Assembly (NCBI GenBank): GCA_963731745.1
Contig: CAVSWT010000009.1
Span: 1 to 64,000, forward strand
Length of the DNA stretch: 64,000 bases
DNA from: CAVSWT01 sp963731745
GTDB lineage: Bacteria; Bacteroidota; Ignavibacteria; Ignavibacteriales; Ignavibacteriaceae
Direction: 5' to 3'
This document shows, piece by piece, positions 8,458 through 17,091 of the stretch; positions within the stretch are counted from its first letter, which is position 1; each line of letters opens with the position of its first letter. Below the pieces are notes generated by a model that was given only the letters and a program-made list of their open reading frames with translations, was not told the origin of the DNA and did no database searches. A program made the translations under genes and the position numbers.

Positions 8458-9393
8458 TTGTCTTTTAAAGAAAGCTTCAAAAAATTTATTGGGATTAAAC
8501 CAAAGGAAGAAGAAACAAAACCGCAAACTCCAAAAGAAAAAGCCAAAGAGTTTTTTGAGCAGCTTTTATTTGCCGCAATTGCAGCTTTGCTTATTATTTC
8601 TTTTGTAGTTCAAAATACCAGAATACCAACCGGTTCCATGGAAAACACAATTTTGGTGGGAGACTTCGTTTTAGTTAACAAATTTATTTATGGTTCATCT
8701 TCTCCAAAGTATATTCCATTTACTGAAATTAGACTTCCATATTTTCGTTTCCCGGCTTTCAGAGATCCCAAGCCTAAAGATATAGTTGTATTCGAATGGC
8801 CTGGCGATAGAGATCTGCTTGAACCTGTTGAGGCAAATGTGAATTATGTTAAAAGATGTATCGGAACTCCGGGAGACACAATTCAGGTAATTGATAAAGT
8901 TGTTTTTGTAAACCACAAACAATTTTGGATTCCAACGCACATTCTTTATAATACTGATCCTCCAAATCCTAAAGGTTTAACAGATCCAAGAATTTTCCCA
9001 AAAGGCATGCCCTGGAATGAGGATAATTGGGGCCCTTTCATAGTTCCAAGAGAAGGTGATAAAATCCATCTTAACTTAAGCAACGTTGAACAATGGAGAA
9101 CTATAATTGATCGAGAATATGAGAAAAGAGTAGTAGGAATCTCCGGAAATCTAATTACAATTGAAGGTGTACCCGTTAAAGAATATACTTTTAAAAAGGA
9201 TTATTATTTTATGATGGGTGATAATAGAAATGATAGTTATGATAGCCGGTTTTGGGGAATTGTTCCTCGTGATAGAGTTGTCGGCGAGGCTTTTATAACT
9301 TTATTTTCTTGGGATAGAGATATTCCCTTTACAGATTTGTTCAGACTGATTGGATCAGTAAGGCTGGATCGCGTTCTTAAATTATTAAATTGA
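8458..9393 (+). CDS. lepB: Signal peptidase I
   Basis: This 311-residue inner-membrane serine protease removes signal peptides from exported proteins. It has a cytoplasmic Lys-rich N-terminus, one transmembrane helix (about residues 36-52), the catalytic RIPTGSMENT box with Ser60, and the catalytic Lys132 in 'YVKRCIGTPGD'. Box E is 'MGDNRNDSYDSRFWG'. The long loop between residues 80 and 110 and the region around 140-200 give the size typical of Bacteroidota enzymes. The start is TTG, chosen because AAGGAG at 8446-8451 lies six bases before it. The clear match between its role and the many secreted proteins in this window is expected rather than special. Confidence 0.97.
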   Translation: MSFKESFKKFIGIKPKEEETKPQTPKEKAKEFFEQLLFAAIAALLIISFVVQNTRIPTGSMENTILVGDFVLVNKFIYGSSSPKYIPFTEIRLPYFRFPAFRDPKPKDIVVFEWPGDRDLLEPVEANVNYVKRCIGTPGDTIQVIDKVVFVNHKQFWIPTHILYNTDPPNPKGLTDPRIFPKGMPWNEDNWGPFIVPREGDKIHLNLSNVEQWRTIIDREYEKRVVGISGNLITIEGVPVKEYTFKKDYYFMMGDNRNDSYDSRFWGIVPRDRVVGEAFITLFSWDRDIPFTDLFRLIGSVRLDRVLKLLN

Positions 9394-9403
9394 AATACTT
9401 GAA

Positions 9404-10699
9404 ATGAAAAAACTTAATATAGAATACGAAAAATATAAATTACAGAATGGCCTTGAAGTTATTCTTCATGAAAATAATAACCTCCCCATCGCAGCTGTTA
9501 ACATTTGGTATAAAGTTGGTTCAGCAAATGAACTTAAAGGGAAAACCGGAATCGCTCATTTGTTTGAACATATGATGTTTCAAGGCTCTCAAAATGTTCC
9601 TAAAGAAGCTCATTTCAGATTTATTCAGGAAGCCGGCGGAAGTCTGAACGGATCTACAAGTTTTGACCGGACAAATTATTATGAAAAAGTACCAGCTAAC
9701 TTTTTGGAATTAATTTTCTGGCTTGAATCCGATAGAATGGGTTATCTTCTCCCGGCATTAACGCAGGAAAAATTGAAAAATCAAAAAGAAGTCGTTAGTA
9801 ATGAAAGATTAGAAAGATATGATAATCAGCCTTACGGACTTGCCTGGGAAATATTAATTTCAAATTTGTACCGCGAAAACCATCCGTATAGCTGGTCAAC
9901 AATTGGGTCATTAGAAGATATTTCAAGTTTTACAATTGATGATGTATCAGGATTTTTTAAAAAATATTATTCCCCTTCAAATGCTGCATTGGCTGTCGCA
10001 GGAAGTTTTGATAAAAATAATATTAAAGATCTAATCTCAAAATATTTTGAAGATATTCCCGCCAGCAATGGAAGGGAAAATTTAAATGTTGTTCAATCCA
10101 GACTGAGTGAGAATAAACTAATTATTCACCAGGACAATGTTCAGCTTGAGCGCCTTTATCTTGCATGGCATTCCGATAAAGCGTACGCTAAAGACGATGC
10201 TATCTTGGATATATTGTCAGATATTTTAACAGGCTCAAAAAATTCGCGTTTGTATAAATCTTTAGTATTTGAAAAAGAGCTTGCACAGGATGTTACTGCT
10301 TATCAATACTCAGGAAAGTATGCAGGACATTTTATGTTTATTGCCACCGCTAAACCAGGCGTATCGCTTAATATACTTAAAGAAGAACTCTTTAAAGAGC
10401 TGGATAACATTCGATTAAATTCTGTTTCGTCCAAAGAATTACTTAAGTCTAAAAATGGTATTAAATCCAGTTTCATTTTTTCATTACAAAATATTGATTC
10501 GCTTGCCGATCAGTTAAATTCTTATAATTATTATTTAGATGAGCCTAATTCTTTTAATAAAGATTTGAAGCGGTACGAATCGGTAACCGAAGAAGAAATT
10601 AAAAACGCTGTAGAAAAATATTTCTTTAAACCTTACGTGGAACTGCAGATTATTCCTAAAGAAATTGACGGCAAGCCTTCCATGAAAGGAAAATTGTAA
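9404..10699 (+). CDS. M16-family zinc protease, catalytic subunit
   Basis: This 431-residue protein has the inverted zinc motif HLFEH (His52, Glu55, His56) and the downstream ligand Glu134 in 'VVSNERLERYDNQ', so it is the catalytic member of an M16B (processing-peptidase-like) pair. There is no signal peptide, so it may act in the cytoplasm. Two-domain M16 structure is visible: an N-terminal catalytic half and a C-terminal half beginning near 'LIIHQDNVQLERLYLAWHS'. The stop codon shares one base with the start of the following M16 gene (TAATG), indicating coupled translation and a heterodimer. Confidence 0.93.
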   Translation: MKKLNIEYEKYKLQNGLEVILHENNNLPIAAVNIWYKVGSANELKGKTGIAHLFEHMMFQGSQNVPKEAHFRFIQEAGGSLNGSTSFDRTNYYEKVPANFLELIFWLESDRMGYLLPALTQEKLKNQKEVVSNERLERYDNQPYGLAWEILISNLYRENHPYSWSTIGSLEDISSFTIDDVSGFFKKYYSPSNAALAVAGSFDKNNIKDLISKYFEDIPASNGRENLNVVQSRLSENKLIIHQDNVQLERLYLAWHSDKAYAKDDAILDILSDILTGSKNSRLYKSLVFEKELAQDVTAYQYSGKYAGHFMFIATAKPGVSLNILKEELFKELDNIRLNSVSSKELLKSKNGIKSSFIFSLQNIDSLADQLNSYNYYLDEPNSFNKDLKRYESVTEEEIKNAVEKYFFKPYVELQIIPKEIDGKPSMKGKL

Positions 10700-12066
10700 T
10701 GATTCCAAATAGAGCTTTAAAGCCTCTCCCAACTGATGAAATTAAATTTTCATTACCTCAAATAAATGAATTTGAATTGGAGAATGAACTAAAGATTTTA
10801 TTCGTTCAAAAAGATAATCTGCCGATTATTCAACTTAATTTAGTATCTGACTGCGGAAGTAAATATGATCCTAAGGATAAAAAAGGATTGGCAAATTTAT
10901 TTTCGATGCTTTTAGACGAAGGCGCTGGTGATTTAAATGCATTAGAATTGAGCGATGAGTTTGAACTGCTGGGTGCAAATTTTAATGTAAATTGTGGAAG
11001 TGACACTATTAATTTGACACTTCAAACATTGATAGAAAACTTTGAAAGTGCACTGAAGTTATATAGCAGTGTTATTCTCAACCCGCATTTAAATGAAAAT
11101 GATTTTGAAAGAGAAAAAAGAAAAGTTGCGACTAAAATATTACAACTTCAAGATGAATCTGATGAAATTGCTTCGGCTTTATTTGACCAACTTGTATTCG
11201 GCGCAGACAACCCGTATGCGTATCAAACTTTGGGATATGATAAAACTATAAAAAACATTTCGGCACAAGATGTAAAAGAATATTATTCAAATCATTTCAT
11301 TCCAAATAATTCCGCATTAATTATTGCCGGCAATATTTCTTTAGCCGATTTGAAGAATAAATTGAATAAATATTTAGGCGAATGGGAAAAGAAAAATTAT
11401 TCGCAACTTGAAATTAAACCCAATGAAAATAATGAAACACAATTTTACATTTACGATAAAAAAGATTCTGTACAAAGCGAAATTAGAATCGGCCATGTTT
11501 CTTCTAAAAGAAATAACAAGGATTATTTTTCAAAACATTTACTCAATACAATTTTAGGCGGTCAGTTTTCCAGCAGAATAAACTTAAATTTACGTGAAGA
11601 TAAAGGTTATACTTACGGTGCTTTTTCCAGATTTAATTATTACAGAGATGACGCTTACTTCTATGCTTCAACTTCTGTTGGACAGGAAAATACGGCAAAT
11701 GCTGTAAAAGAAATCTTGAACGAACTTGATAATATAACCAAAGGCGTTACGGCAGAAGAACTTGCTTTTGCCAAAGCATCCATCATGAGAAAATTTCCAT
11801 CCAATTTTGAAACATACGGCCAAACTGCTGCAAACTTAACCAGCAAAGCTATTTTTTCTTTACCGGATAATTATTTTGATACTTACATTGATAATATAAA
11901 AAGAGTTGAACTTGATGAAATTAATGAAACCGCAGCCAGCAGTATATTTCCGGAAAAATTAATTGTCGTTATAGTCGGCGATAAAGATAAAATAATGGAT
12001 TCACTTAAGGAATTAAATAGGGGTAAAATCAATCAAGTAGATTTATTTGGCGAAATAATTAATTAG
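10699..12066 (+). CDS. M16-family protease-like non-catalytic partner subunit
   Basis: This 455-residue protein has the M16 fold but the zinc motif is lost: where HxxEH should be it reads NLFSM (residues 66-70). It keeps the partner-subunit signature 'NLREDKGYTYGAFSRF', whose Arg and Tyr contact substrate in M16B dimers. It therefore most likely pairs with the upstream catalytic subunit to form a clam-shell protease. Start and stop overlap with the upstream gene by one base. Its 3' end overlaps the convergent gene at 12059-13090 by eight bases, leaving no room for a terminator between them. Confidence 0.92.
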   Translation: MIPNRALKPLPTDEIKFSLPQINEFELENELKILFVQKDNLPIIQLNLVSDCGSKYDPKDKKGLANLFSMLLDEGAGDLNALELSDEFELLGANFNVNCGSDTINLTLQTLIENFESALKLYSSVILNPHLNENDFEREKRKVATKILQLQDESDEIASALFDQLVFGADNPYAYQTLGYDKTIKNISAQDVKEYYSNHFIPNNSALIIAGNISLADLKNKLNKYLGEWEKKNYSQLEIKPNENNETQFYIYDKKDSVQSEIRIGHVSSKRNNKDYFSKHLLNTILGGQFSSRINLNLREDKGYTYGAFSRFNYYRDDAYFYASTSVGQENTANAVKEILNELDNITKGVTAEELAFAKASIMRKFPSNFETYGQTAANLTSKAIFSLPDNYFDTYIDNIKRVELDEINETAASSIFPEKLIVVIVGDKDKIMDSLKELNRGKINQVDLFGEIIN

Positions 12067-13090
12067 TGTTTAATAGAATCTGTGATGGATTAATAAATTT
12101 GTAACCAATCTTTCTTAATCTAATAACTTCATCTTCAATTAAGGTAAAATTATCCGCAGAAACGATTATAGCTTTCCCCCAAGTTTCATAATCGGATTTA
12201 ACTAAATTCCTAAAGGTAGATTGAAGCTGATTTTTTGATTCATTCGAAATATCCATTATTTCACTTTTCATAATTAACTTGATATTTCTTTTTTCAAATT
12301 CATTTTTAATAAACTTATAATTTGCAGATGCGTATAAATTAGATCTGTCATCAATTATTATAAGCGAAGCTTTAGGAAATGATCCTATTATATAACGAAT
12401 TGAACTTTTCAATCTGGATTCGGGAAAATTATCCTGCAATTTAAATTTAAGCTCTTCTATATCATCGTTTAATAAAACAATACATTCCTTTTTGGATTTT
12501 AAGTGGTGCTTCACAAACTCAGCGGATTGTTTTGAAGGGATTACATAATATCCGAAAAGTTCAGGAAAATCTAGTATTCTATTAATATCATCTTCTTTTT
12601 GTTCTTCAAGCCCGGAAATAATTATTCCAACATAACCGGCTTTTCGCCTTGTCTCATTATTATATTCAATCGCAGCAGATAATTTCAAATTGTTTTTTGA
12701 ATATATGGACAAGAATGTTTTACCATTTATTTTTTCTTCTTTAGATACTATATCAACATTTTCATTTTTAAGTGACGAATTAATTTCATTTAAGATTACA
12801 GGTATTGGAAGGTCTTCGGGAATCGATATTTTATATGATATAACTGAGTCCTGTTTTACTGAACCGTTTAATTTTTTTTTTACATTCGTTTTAACCAGCC
12901 AATTTTTATTTAATCCAAAACTATTTACGCTGGAAAGGAATTTTTCTTCAATAACTTTTGAGCTCACTTCATTCTTTTCAGAAGGCATTTTTATCATTAT
13001 AAATTTTTTATAAATGATATTAGCGAGCAGTAATAATATTATTATGCCAAAAAATATTTGTATTAATATTTTTTTAGTAGAAGCACTCAT
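12059..13090 (-). CDS. Membrane-anchored protein resembling divergent polysaccharide deacetylases
   Basis: This 343-residue protein has one N-terminal transmembrane helix (about residues 8-28) and a large extracytoplasmic part. From about residue 150 the order of elements resembles the divergent polysaccharide deacetylase family (YibQ/DUF610): a 'GIIISG' strand, 'PELFGYYVIPSKQSAEFVKHHL', 'ASLIIIDDRS', and a final 'GKAIIVSADNFTLIEDEVIRL...KFINPSQIL'. The family's usual metal-binding and active-site positions (an Asp-Asp after the first strand, HxxME, NHMGS, and the GH near the C-terminus) are not recognisable, so if the relation is right the protein is probably not an active deacetylase. It overlaps the convergent M16 gene by eight bases. 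The assignment is inference from pattern only. Confidence 0.5.
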   Translation of the reverse strand: MSASTKKILIQIFFGIIILLLLANIIYKKFIMIKMPSEKNEVSSKVIEEKFLSSVNSFGLNKNWLVKTNVKKKLNGSVKQDSVISYKISIPEDLPIPVILNEINSSLKNENVDIVSKEEKINGKTFLSIYSKNNLKLSAAIEYNNETRRKAGYVGIIISGLEEQKEDDINRILDFPELFGYYVIPSKQSAEFVKHHLKSKKECIVLLNDDIEELKFKLQDNFPESRLKSSIRYIIGSFPKASLIIIDDRSNLYASANYKFIKNEFEKRNIKLIMKSEIMDISNESKNQLQSTFRNLVKSDYETWGKAIIVSADNFTLIEDEVIRLRKIGYKFINPSQILLNTN

Positions 13091-13124
13091 TAAAGAAAAT
13101 TTTTAAGGAGATAGTGGAAGCAAT

Positions 13125-13907
13125 TTATTTATCTTTAAAATTAGGTTTTCGTTTTTCAAGAAACGCTGATGTTCCCTCTTTAAAATCAGCCGTTCCGCAG
13201 CAAACCGCAAATAAATTTGCTTCATAACTTTGCCCTTCTTTTGAAGTCATTTCATCAACAGCTTTCACAGCTTTTATAGACATTTTTACAGCATGGCTGC
13301 TTTTTAAAATTATTTTATTTGCGATTTCAATAGTACTGTTCATCAATTCTTTTTGGGGAAAAACATGATTAATTAATCCGATTCGAAGTGCTTCTGAAGA
13401 ATCAATCATATCGCCGGTTAAAATATATTCCAAAGCTCTTCCTGAATTAATTAATCTTGTCAACCTTTGCGTTCCGCCAAATCCTGGTATGATTCCAAGA
13501 TTAACTTCAGGCTGCCCAAATTTTGCATTATCTGAAGCAACTCGAATGTGACAAGCTAAAGCCAATTCACAACCGCCGCCTAACGCAAAGCCATTTACAG
13601 CGGCAATTACAGGTTTTTCAAAATGCTCAATCAATCTAAATATTTCCTGGCCATGTTCAGCAAAATCTTTCCCTGAAATCATATCGAGCTTACTTAATTC
13701 AGAAATATCAGCACCGGCAATGAAAGCTTTTTCGCCGCTGCCGGTTATAATTATAACTTTAACTTCATCACTATTTTTCAACTCTAGAAATATATTTTTT
13801 AATTCTAGTAAAGTTGATTGATTTAATGCGTTTAATTTATCAGGACGGTTTATAGTTATAACTGCAGCTGAATTTTTTATTTCGACTAATAAATTTTTAT
13901 AATTCAT
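13125..13907 (-). CDS. Enoyl-CoA hydratase (crotonase family)
   Basis: This 260-residue protein is a crotonase-superfamily enzyme, most likely an enoyl-CoA hydratase that adds water to trans-2-enoyl-CoA in fatty-acid or butyrate-type metabolism. Both catalytic glutamates of the hydratases are present: Glu114 in 'GGGCELALACH' and Glu134 in 'FGQPEVNLGIIPGFGGTQRL'. The oxyanion-hole segments 'FIAGADISEL' and 'GFALGGG' are intact. The length is standard. It starts eight bases after the stop of the upstream outer-membrane protein gene, so they are cotranscribed, though no functional link is obvious. The natural substrate cannot be told from the sequence. Confidence 0.93.
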   Translation of the reverse strand: MNYKNLLVEIKNSAAVITINRPDKLNALNQSTLLELKNIFLELKNSDEVKVIIITGSGEKAFIAGADISELSKLDMISGKDFAEHGQEIFRLIEHFEKPVIAAVNGFALGGGCELALACHIRVASDNAKFGQPEVNLGIIPGFGGTQRLTRLINSGRALEYILTGDMIDSSEALRIGLINHVFPQKELMNSTIEIANKIILKSSHAVKMSIKAVKAVDEMTSKEGQSYEANLFAVCCGTADFKEGTSAFLEKRKPNFKDK

Positions 13908-13915
13908 TTCTCATC

Positions 13916-14503
13916 TCAAAAATTTATAAATAGCGGAAGCCGTACTTTGAAATCAAGTAAGACAGTTTGGTTTGTTCGAAAATAATTATACGAAGCAAGG
14001 AATTCCAACAAGAAAGTTGAAACTCCTACCCCAACACTTATACCCACTTTAGAAATATCTTCAGTAAAGTTATTTCTGCCTGAGTTGGGTTTAAATTGGT
14101 GAATTTTTTCAAAAAATGTATACGCTGCTGAAACTTCTAAAACCGGCATAAATAAAAGCACATTTTCTAACAACGGCGGAAAGTAATAACGCATTCCAAA
14201 ATTTACTGGAATGGAACTGGTAGAATAATTTGAGTATTCAGTTATTTTATAAAAATCGGGTGAGCCCGGGAATTGTTCATAACCGACTCTTGTGAATACA
14301 AAGAAAGGGATATACTCATTATCTGTATACGAAAATTCAACACTCAATCCATAACCTAAGTCAGTAGTATTCGCAAAATCACCAACAGGAAATCTTGGAC
14401 CGACACCCATTGAAATAAAAAATCCTCTTGCTTTATCAGCCGGAGGCATGCCGGCGAATAAATTAACGGACATCAAAAAAAGAAGTAGAAATAATTTTTT
14501 CAT
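13916..14503 (-). CDS. Outer-membrane beta-barrel protein
   Basis: This 195-residue protein has a signal peptide (about residues 1-17, ending 'NLFAG') and a mature part of alternating hydrophobic and polar residues typical of an eight-strand outer-membrane beta-barrel. Examples are 'GFFISMGVGPRFPVGDF', 'GLSVEFSYTD', 'VGISVGVGVSTFLLEFLASYNYF' and a C-terminal 'LDFKVRLPLFINF' ending in Phe, as expected for barrel insertion. The exact function is unknown. It is the first gene of a two-gene unit with the crotonase gene downstream. Confidence 0.75.
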   Translation of the reverse strand: MKKLFLLLFLMSVNLFAGMPPADKARGFFISMGVGPRFPVGDFANTTDLGYGLSVEFSYTDNEYIPFFVFTRVGYEQFPGSPDFYKITEYSNYSTSSIPVNFGMRYYFPPLLENVLLFMPVLEVSAAYTFFEKIHQFKPNSGRNNFTEDISKVGISVGVGVSTFLLEFLASYNYFRTNQTVLLDFKVRLPLFINF

Positions 14504-14563
14504 TTAGTGGCTTTTTTATGAAGATAAAAATACAAAATATAACACTCTTCTAAAATGATGTAT

Positions 14564-15374
14564 TTAACTTTTAATTTTTAAGCCTTTGGAAATAAAAATT
14601 ACAATTATGGATATTATTAAATATCCCGAAAATAAAAATGGATTCATTAACTTATTTGAAGTAAAAAATCCTCCCCATGTATCGTAATTTGCAGCGAATA
14701 GCAGATTTACAATAATTTTGGAAGAACTACCAAAGCATAAAAAATAAACCCAAAGTATTGAAAATATTGTAATACAAATGAGATAAATGTTATTGAAATT
14801 TTTTATTAAGATTCCGAAGAGTATAGCGAACAATATTAGCGGGACATAATTATCTAAAATAAAATTCAAGCTAAATGCAATTTTATTTTGAATCGGAATA
14901 AACTCATAAATGAATAATAAAGTAGTTATGGCGGCAACGATAATTATTTTATATTTTTTTTCTTCTACCAGCAAGAATAAGAAAATCATGAAAAGAAATA
15001 ACTGCGGAAGATTCCAAATCAAATAAATGGGATAATCAATTATCGAAGACAAGCCGAGTTCATAAAAACGATACGGGTCGGAAATAGTAATTTTTTTTAA
15101 TACAAACAGCGACGATAGTAACAATAAAATTGGAACTAAAAGCCAAATAAAAATTACTAAATATCTTTTATACTCAGGTTTTAAAAAATTTTTTAAAAGA
15201 AGCGAAGTTTTTTTTTCTCAAGATGAAAAGAGATGGCAAAACAAAACTTAAATGAAATCTGAACCCAGCAATGATTATGTATTCCTCAAGTTCAAAATAT
15301 TTCAGCAAGATACCAACTGCATTTACAACAAGAATAATTAAGACAATTGATAGAATATTAATTTTAGTTTGCAC
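14564..15374 (-). pseudogene. Multi-pass membrane protein gene split by a frameshift in a poly(A) run
   Basis: Two reading frames make one protein if one base is removed. The 5' part starts at GTG (15372-15374) and reads 66 codons to a TGA at 15174. The 3' part is open from just upstream of the homopolymer to 14564. Deleting one A from the coding-strand A9 run (T9 at 15208-15216) joins them as '...LFILRKKTSLLLKNFLKPEYKRYLVIFIWLL...', about 269 residues with roughly eight transmembrane helices. The join region, including a full helix before the first TTG of the 3' part, reads as natural protein. Cause could be sequencing error, a true mutation, or slippage. The family is not recognised. The upstream DUF2231 gene ends five bases before the GTG. 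Confidence 0.75.
15208..15216 (-). repeat. A9 homopolymer (coding strand) at the frameshift point
   Basis: A run of nine T on the plus strand reads as A9 in the coding direction of the split membrane protein gene. Removing one base restores a single long frame. Runs of this length are prone to both sequencing indels and polymerase slippage. Confidence 0.85.
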
Positions 15375-15379
15375 TGAGC

Positions 15380-15853
15380 TTACTCTGTAATTTCAATTTT
15401 CTTTAAGTCAGTGCCGATTCCATATTTATAAACTAACTTTCCACCATATTCGCCGGTTTCAAACACTAAAAAAAATCCAATCAAAGCTAATATTATAAAT
15501 AAATATTTAATCGCCCCTTGAAATTTTTTCTTCAAAACTAGAAATGTTCTGCCAACCAATAAGGCAGAGAAAAACCAAACTGTATAATTTGCAAAATCCG
15601 AATGTTCCGAAATTGCGTGTAATTGAATTATGGCGCCTTGTTTTTGCAAAAGTTCAGCAGTTTCTTCAGCCTGATTACCGGTTAATACTGCGGCAAGAGT
15701 TCCGAGTACACCTAAAAATAAAAATAGATGGGCAGTTTTTAGCATAAAATCATTTTTAAATAATATACCAAGAATTTCCAGAAGAGCGTATACAGATAAA
15801 AGAGCTATCGGGAAGTGAACTATTTTAGGATGAAGTCCAGCGAGAAAATCCAT
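15380..15853 (-). CDS. DUF2231 integral membrane protein
   Basis: This 157-residue protein has about four transmembrane helices and the DUF2231 N-terminal signature 'LHPKIVHFPIALL', with the conserved His residues on the first helix. Proteins of this type are often found with heme or redox membrane systems; some carry the conserved His as possible heme ligands, but this is not established. An AAGGA ribosome binding site precedes the ATG. The frameshifted membrane protein gene begins five bases after the stop, so the two were probably made together as membrane partners. Confidence 0.85.
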   Translation of the reverse strand: MDFLAGLHPKIVHFPIALLSVYALLEILGILFKNDFMLKTAHLFLFLGVLGTLAAVLTGNQAEETAELLQKQGAIIQLHAISEHSDFANYTVWFFSALLVGRTFLVLKKKFQGAIKYLFIILALIGFFLVFETGEYGGKLVYKYGIGTDLKKIEITE

Positions 15854-15960
15854 GTTTTTTCCTTAATTAGATTAGAACAACTTTAACAACTTTTTCCGCC
15901 GCAAATAATGGATTGAAAAAATCTTTTTAACTAAAATAATTATAGCGTAGAACAGAGAAA

Positions 15961-16695
15961 TCAATATTTTACTTTAAATAAAAATAAGCCTTTTGCGGGT
16001 ACGGCTTCCTTTGCACTTTCCCTGTCTTTAGCATTAATAACTGCTTCTATAAATTGTTCATCGAGATTTTCTTTTTGAGCATAAAGCAGTGTACCAATAA
16101 TCGTCCTAACCATGCCATGTAAAAACCTATTAGCTTCGACAATTACAATAACAAAATTTTTTGTTTCTTTAAAATGAATATTATAAATATTACAATTTTT
16201 ATTTTCAATGTCAGAGCTTTTTTTGGAAAATGATGTGAAGTCTTTTTCTCCTAAAAGAGATTTAGACAAATTATTTATTTTTTCACAATCAATTTTTCCT
16301 TTATAATAAAATGAATATTTGAAATAGAATGGTGTTTGAGTCTTCGTAATTAAATAAATATAACTTCTTTTTTTAGCATCAAATCTTGAATTAAAATCTT
16401 CGGGAACTTCATCCATCTTTAAAATAGATATATCTGTGGGAAGAATTGAATTTAATGAATATTTAAATCTATAAAGATCCAACTCTTGCTCAGATTTAAA
16501 ATTTGCAACCTGTCCCCACGCATGAACCCCGGCATCAGTTCTTCCGGAGCCAATTAAATTAACTTCATCATGTAAAATAGTTTTTATTGATTCGCTTATT
16601 CGTTGCTGTATAGTAATTGCATTTGCCTGTATTTGCCAGCCGGCAAAGTGCGTTCCATCATATTGTATTAACAACCTGTAATTTTTTTGAGGCAT
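15961..16695 (-). CDS. truA: tRNA pseudouridine synthase A
   Basis: This 244-residue enzyme converts uridines 38-40 of the tRNA anticodon arm to pseudouridine. The catalytic motif GSGRTDAGVHAWGQVANF is present with the catalytic Asp54. Flanking conserved elements are 'YDGTHFAGWQIQ' at the N-terminus, 'DFNSRFDAKKRSYIYLI', and 'FLHGMVRTIIGTLL' near the C-terminus. The length is normal for TruA. No clear ribosome binding site is seen before the ATG, which is common in this group. Confidence 0.97.
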   Translation of the reverse strand: MPQKNYRLLIQYDGTHFAGWQIQANAITIQQRISESIKTILHDEVNLIGSGRTDAGVHAWGQVANFKSEQELDLYRFKYSLNSILPTDISILKMDEVPEDFNSRFDAKKRSYIYLITKTQTPFYFKYSFYYKGKIDCEKINNLSKSLLGEKDFTSFSKKSSDIENKNCNIYNIHFKETKNFVIVIVEANRFLHGMVRTIIGTLLYAQKENLDEQFIEAVINAKDRESAKEAVPAKGLFLFKVKY

Positions 16696-16892
16696 ATAAA
16701 ATAATTTTTTAGATGTTGAAAATTACTAATTATAAATATTGAATGGAAAATAATGGTAATGAGATGCAATTATTTTTTAAACGTGATCTGGCATAAATTG
16801 CAAGCTCTAAGTGATTAGTTTCAATAATGCTTAATGGTTTAAAAACTATTTTGCCAATCACAAAACAAAATTTCATTGAGGAGGTTCTTTCT

Positions 16893-17042
16893 ATGCTTTG
16901 GACAATATTCGTAATATTGTTAGTTCTGTGGTTATTAGGAGTAGTTACATCTTACACTCTCGGCGGATTTATTCACATTCTACTCGTGATAGCAATAGTT
17001 GTAATTGTAATACGATTAATACAAGGCAGACGGCCGCTATAA
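16893..17042 (+). CDS. Lmo0937-family (DUF5670) small membrane peptide
   Basis: This 49-residue peptide reads MLWTIFVILLVLWLLGVVTS at its start and ends 'VIRLIQGRRPL', a near-perfect match to my memory of the lmo0937/DUF5670 family, which consists of two transmembrane segments joined by 'YTLGGFIHIL'. The frame is open upstream to 16827, but GAGGAGG at 16878-16884 lies eight bases before the ATG at 16893, which decides the start. These peptides are often next to stress-related genes, and here a coiled-coil lipoprotein follows 49 bases downstream. Function is unknown; an envelope-stress role is inference. Confidence 0.85.
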   Translation: MLWTIFVILLVLWLLGVVTSYTLGGFIHILLVIAIVVIVIRLIQGRRPL

Positions 17043-17091
17043 ATAAATTAAAATTTTTTGATAACAATAAATTAAATAGGAGTAAATAATT

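Noticed and set aside
12690..13013. A 107-codon open frame opposite the deacetylase-like gene
   Set aside because: The composition is Phe/Ser-rich as expected from the complement of an AT-rich gene; the minus-strand gene has a signal anchor and coherent sequence.
16789..16803. Sigma-54-like TGGC...TTGC sequence upstream of the DUF5670 gene
   Set aside because: The spacing between the GG and GC dinucleotides is eight bases instead of the required ten, so it does not fit a sigma-54 promoter.
16827..16892. Upstream extension of the DUF5670 peptide to 16827
   Set aside because: The strong GAGGAGG is inside this extension and the family begins at the downstream ATG.
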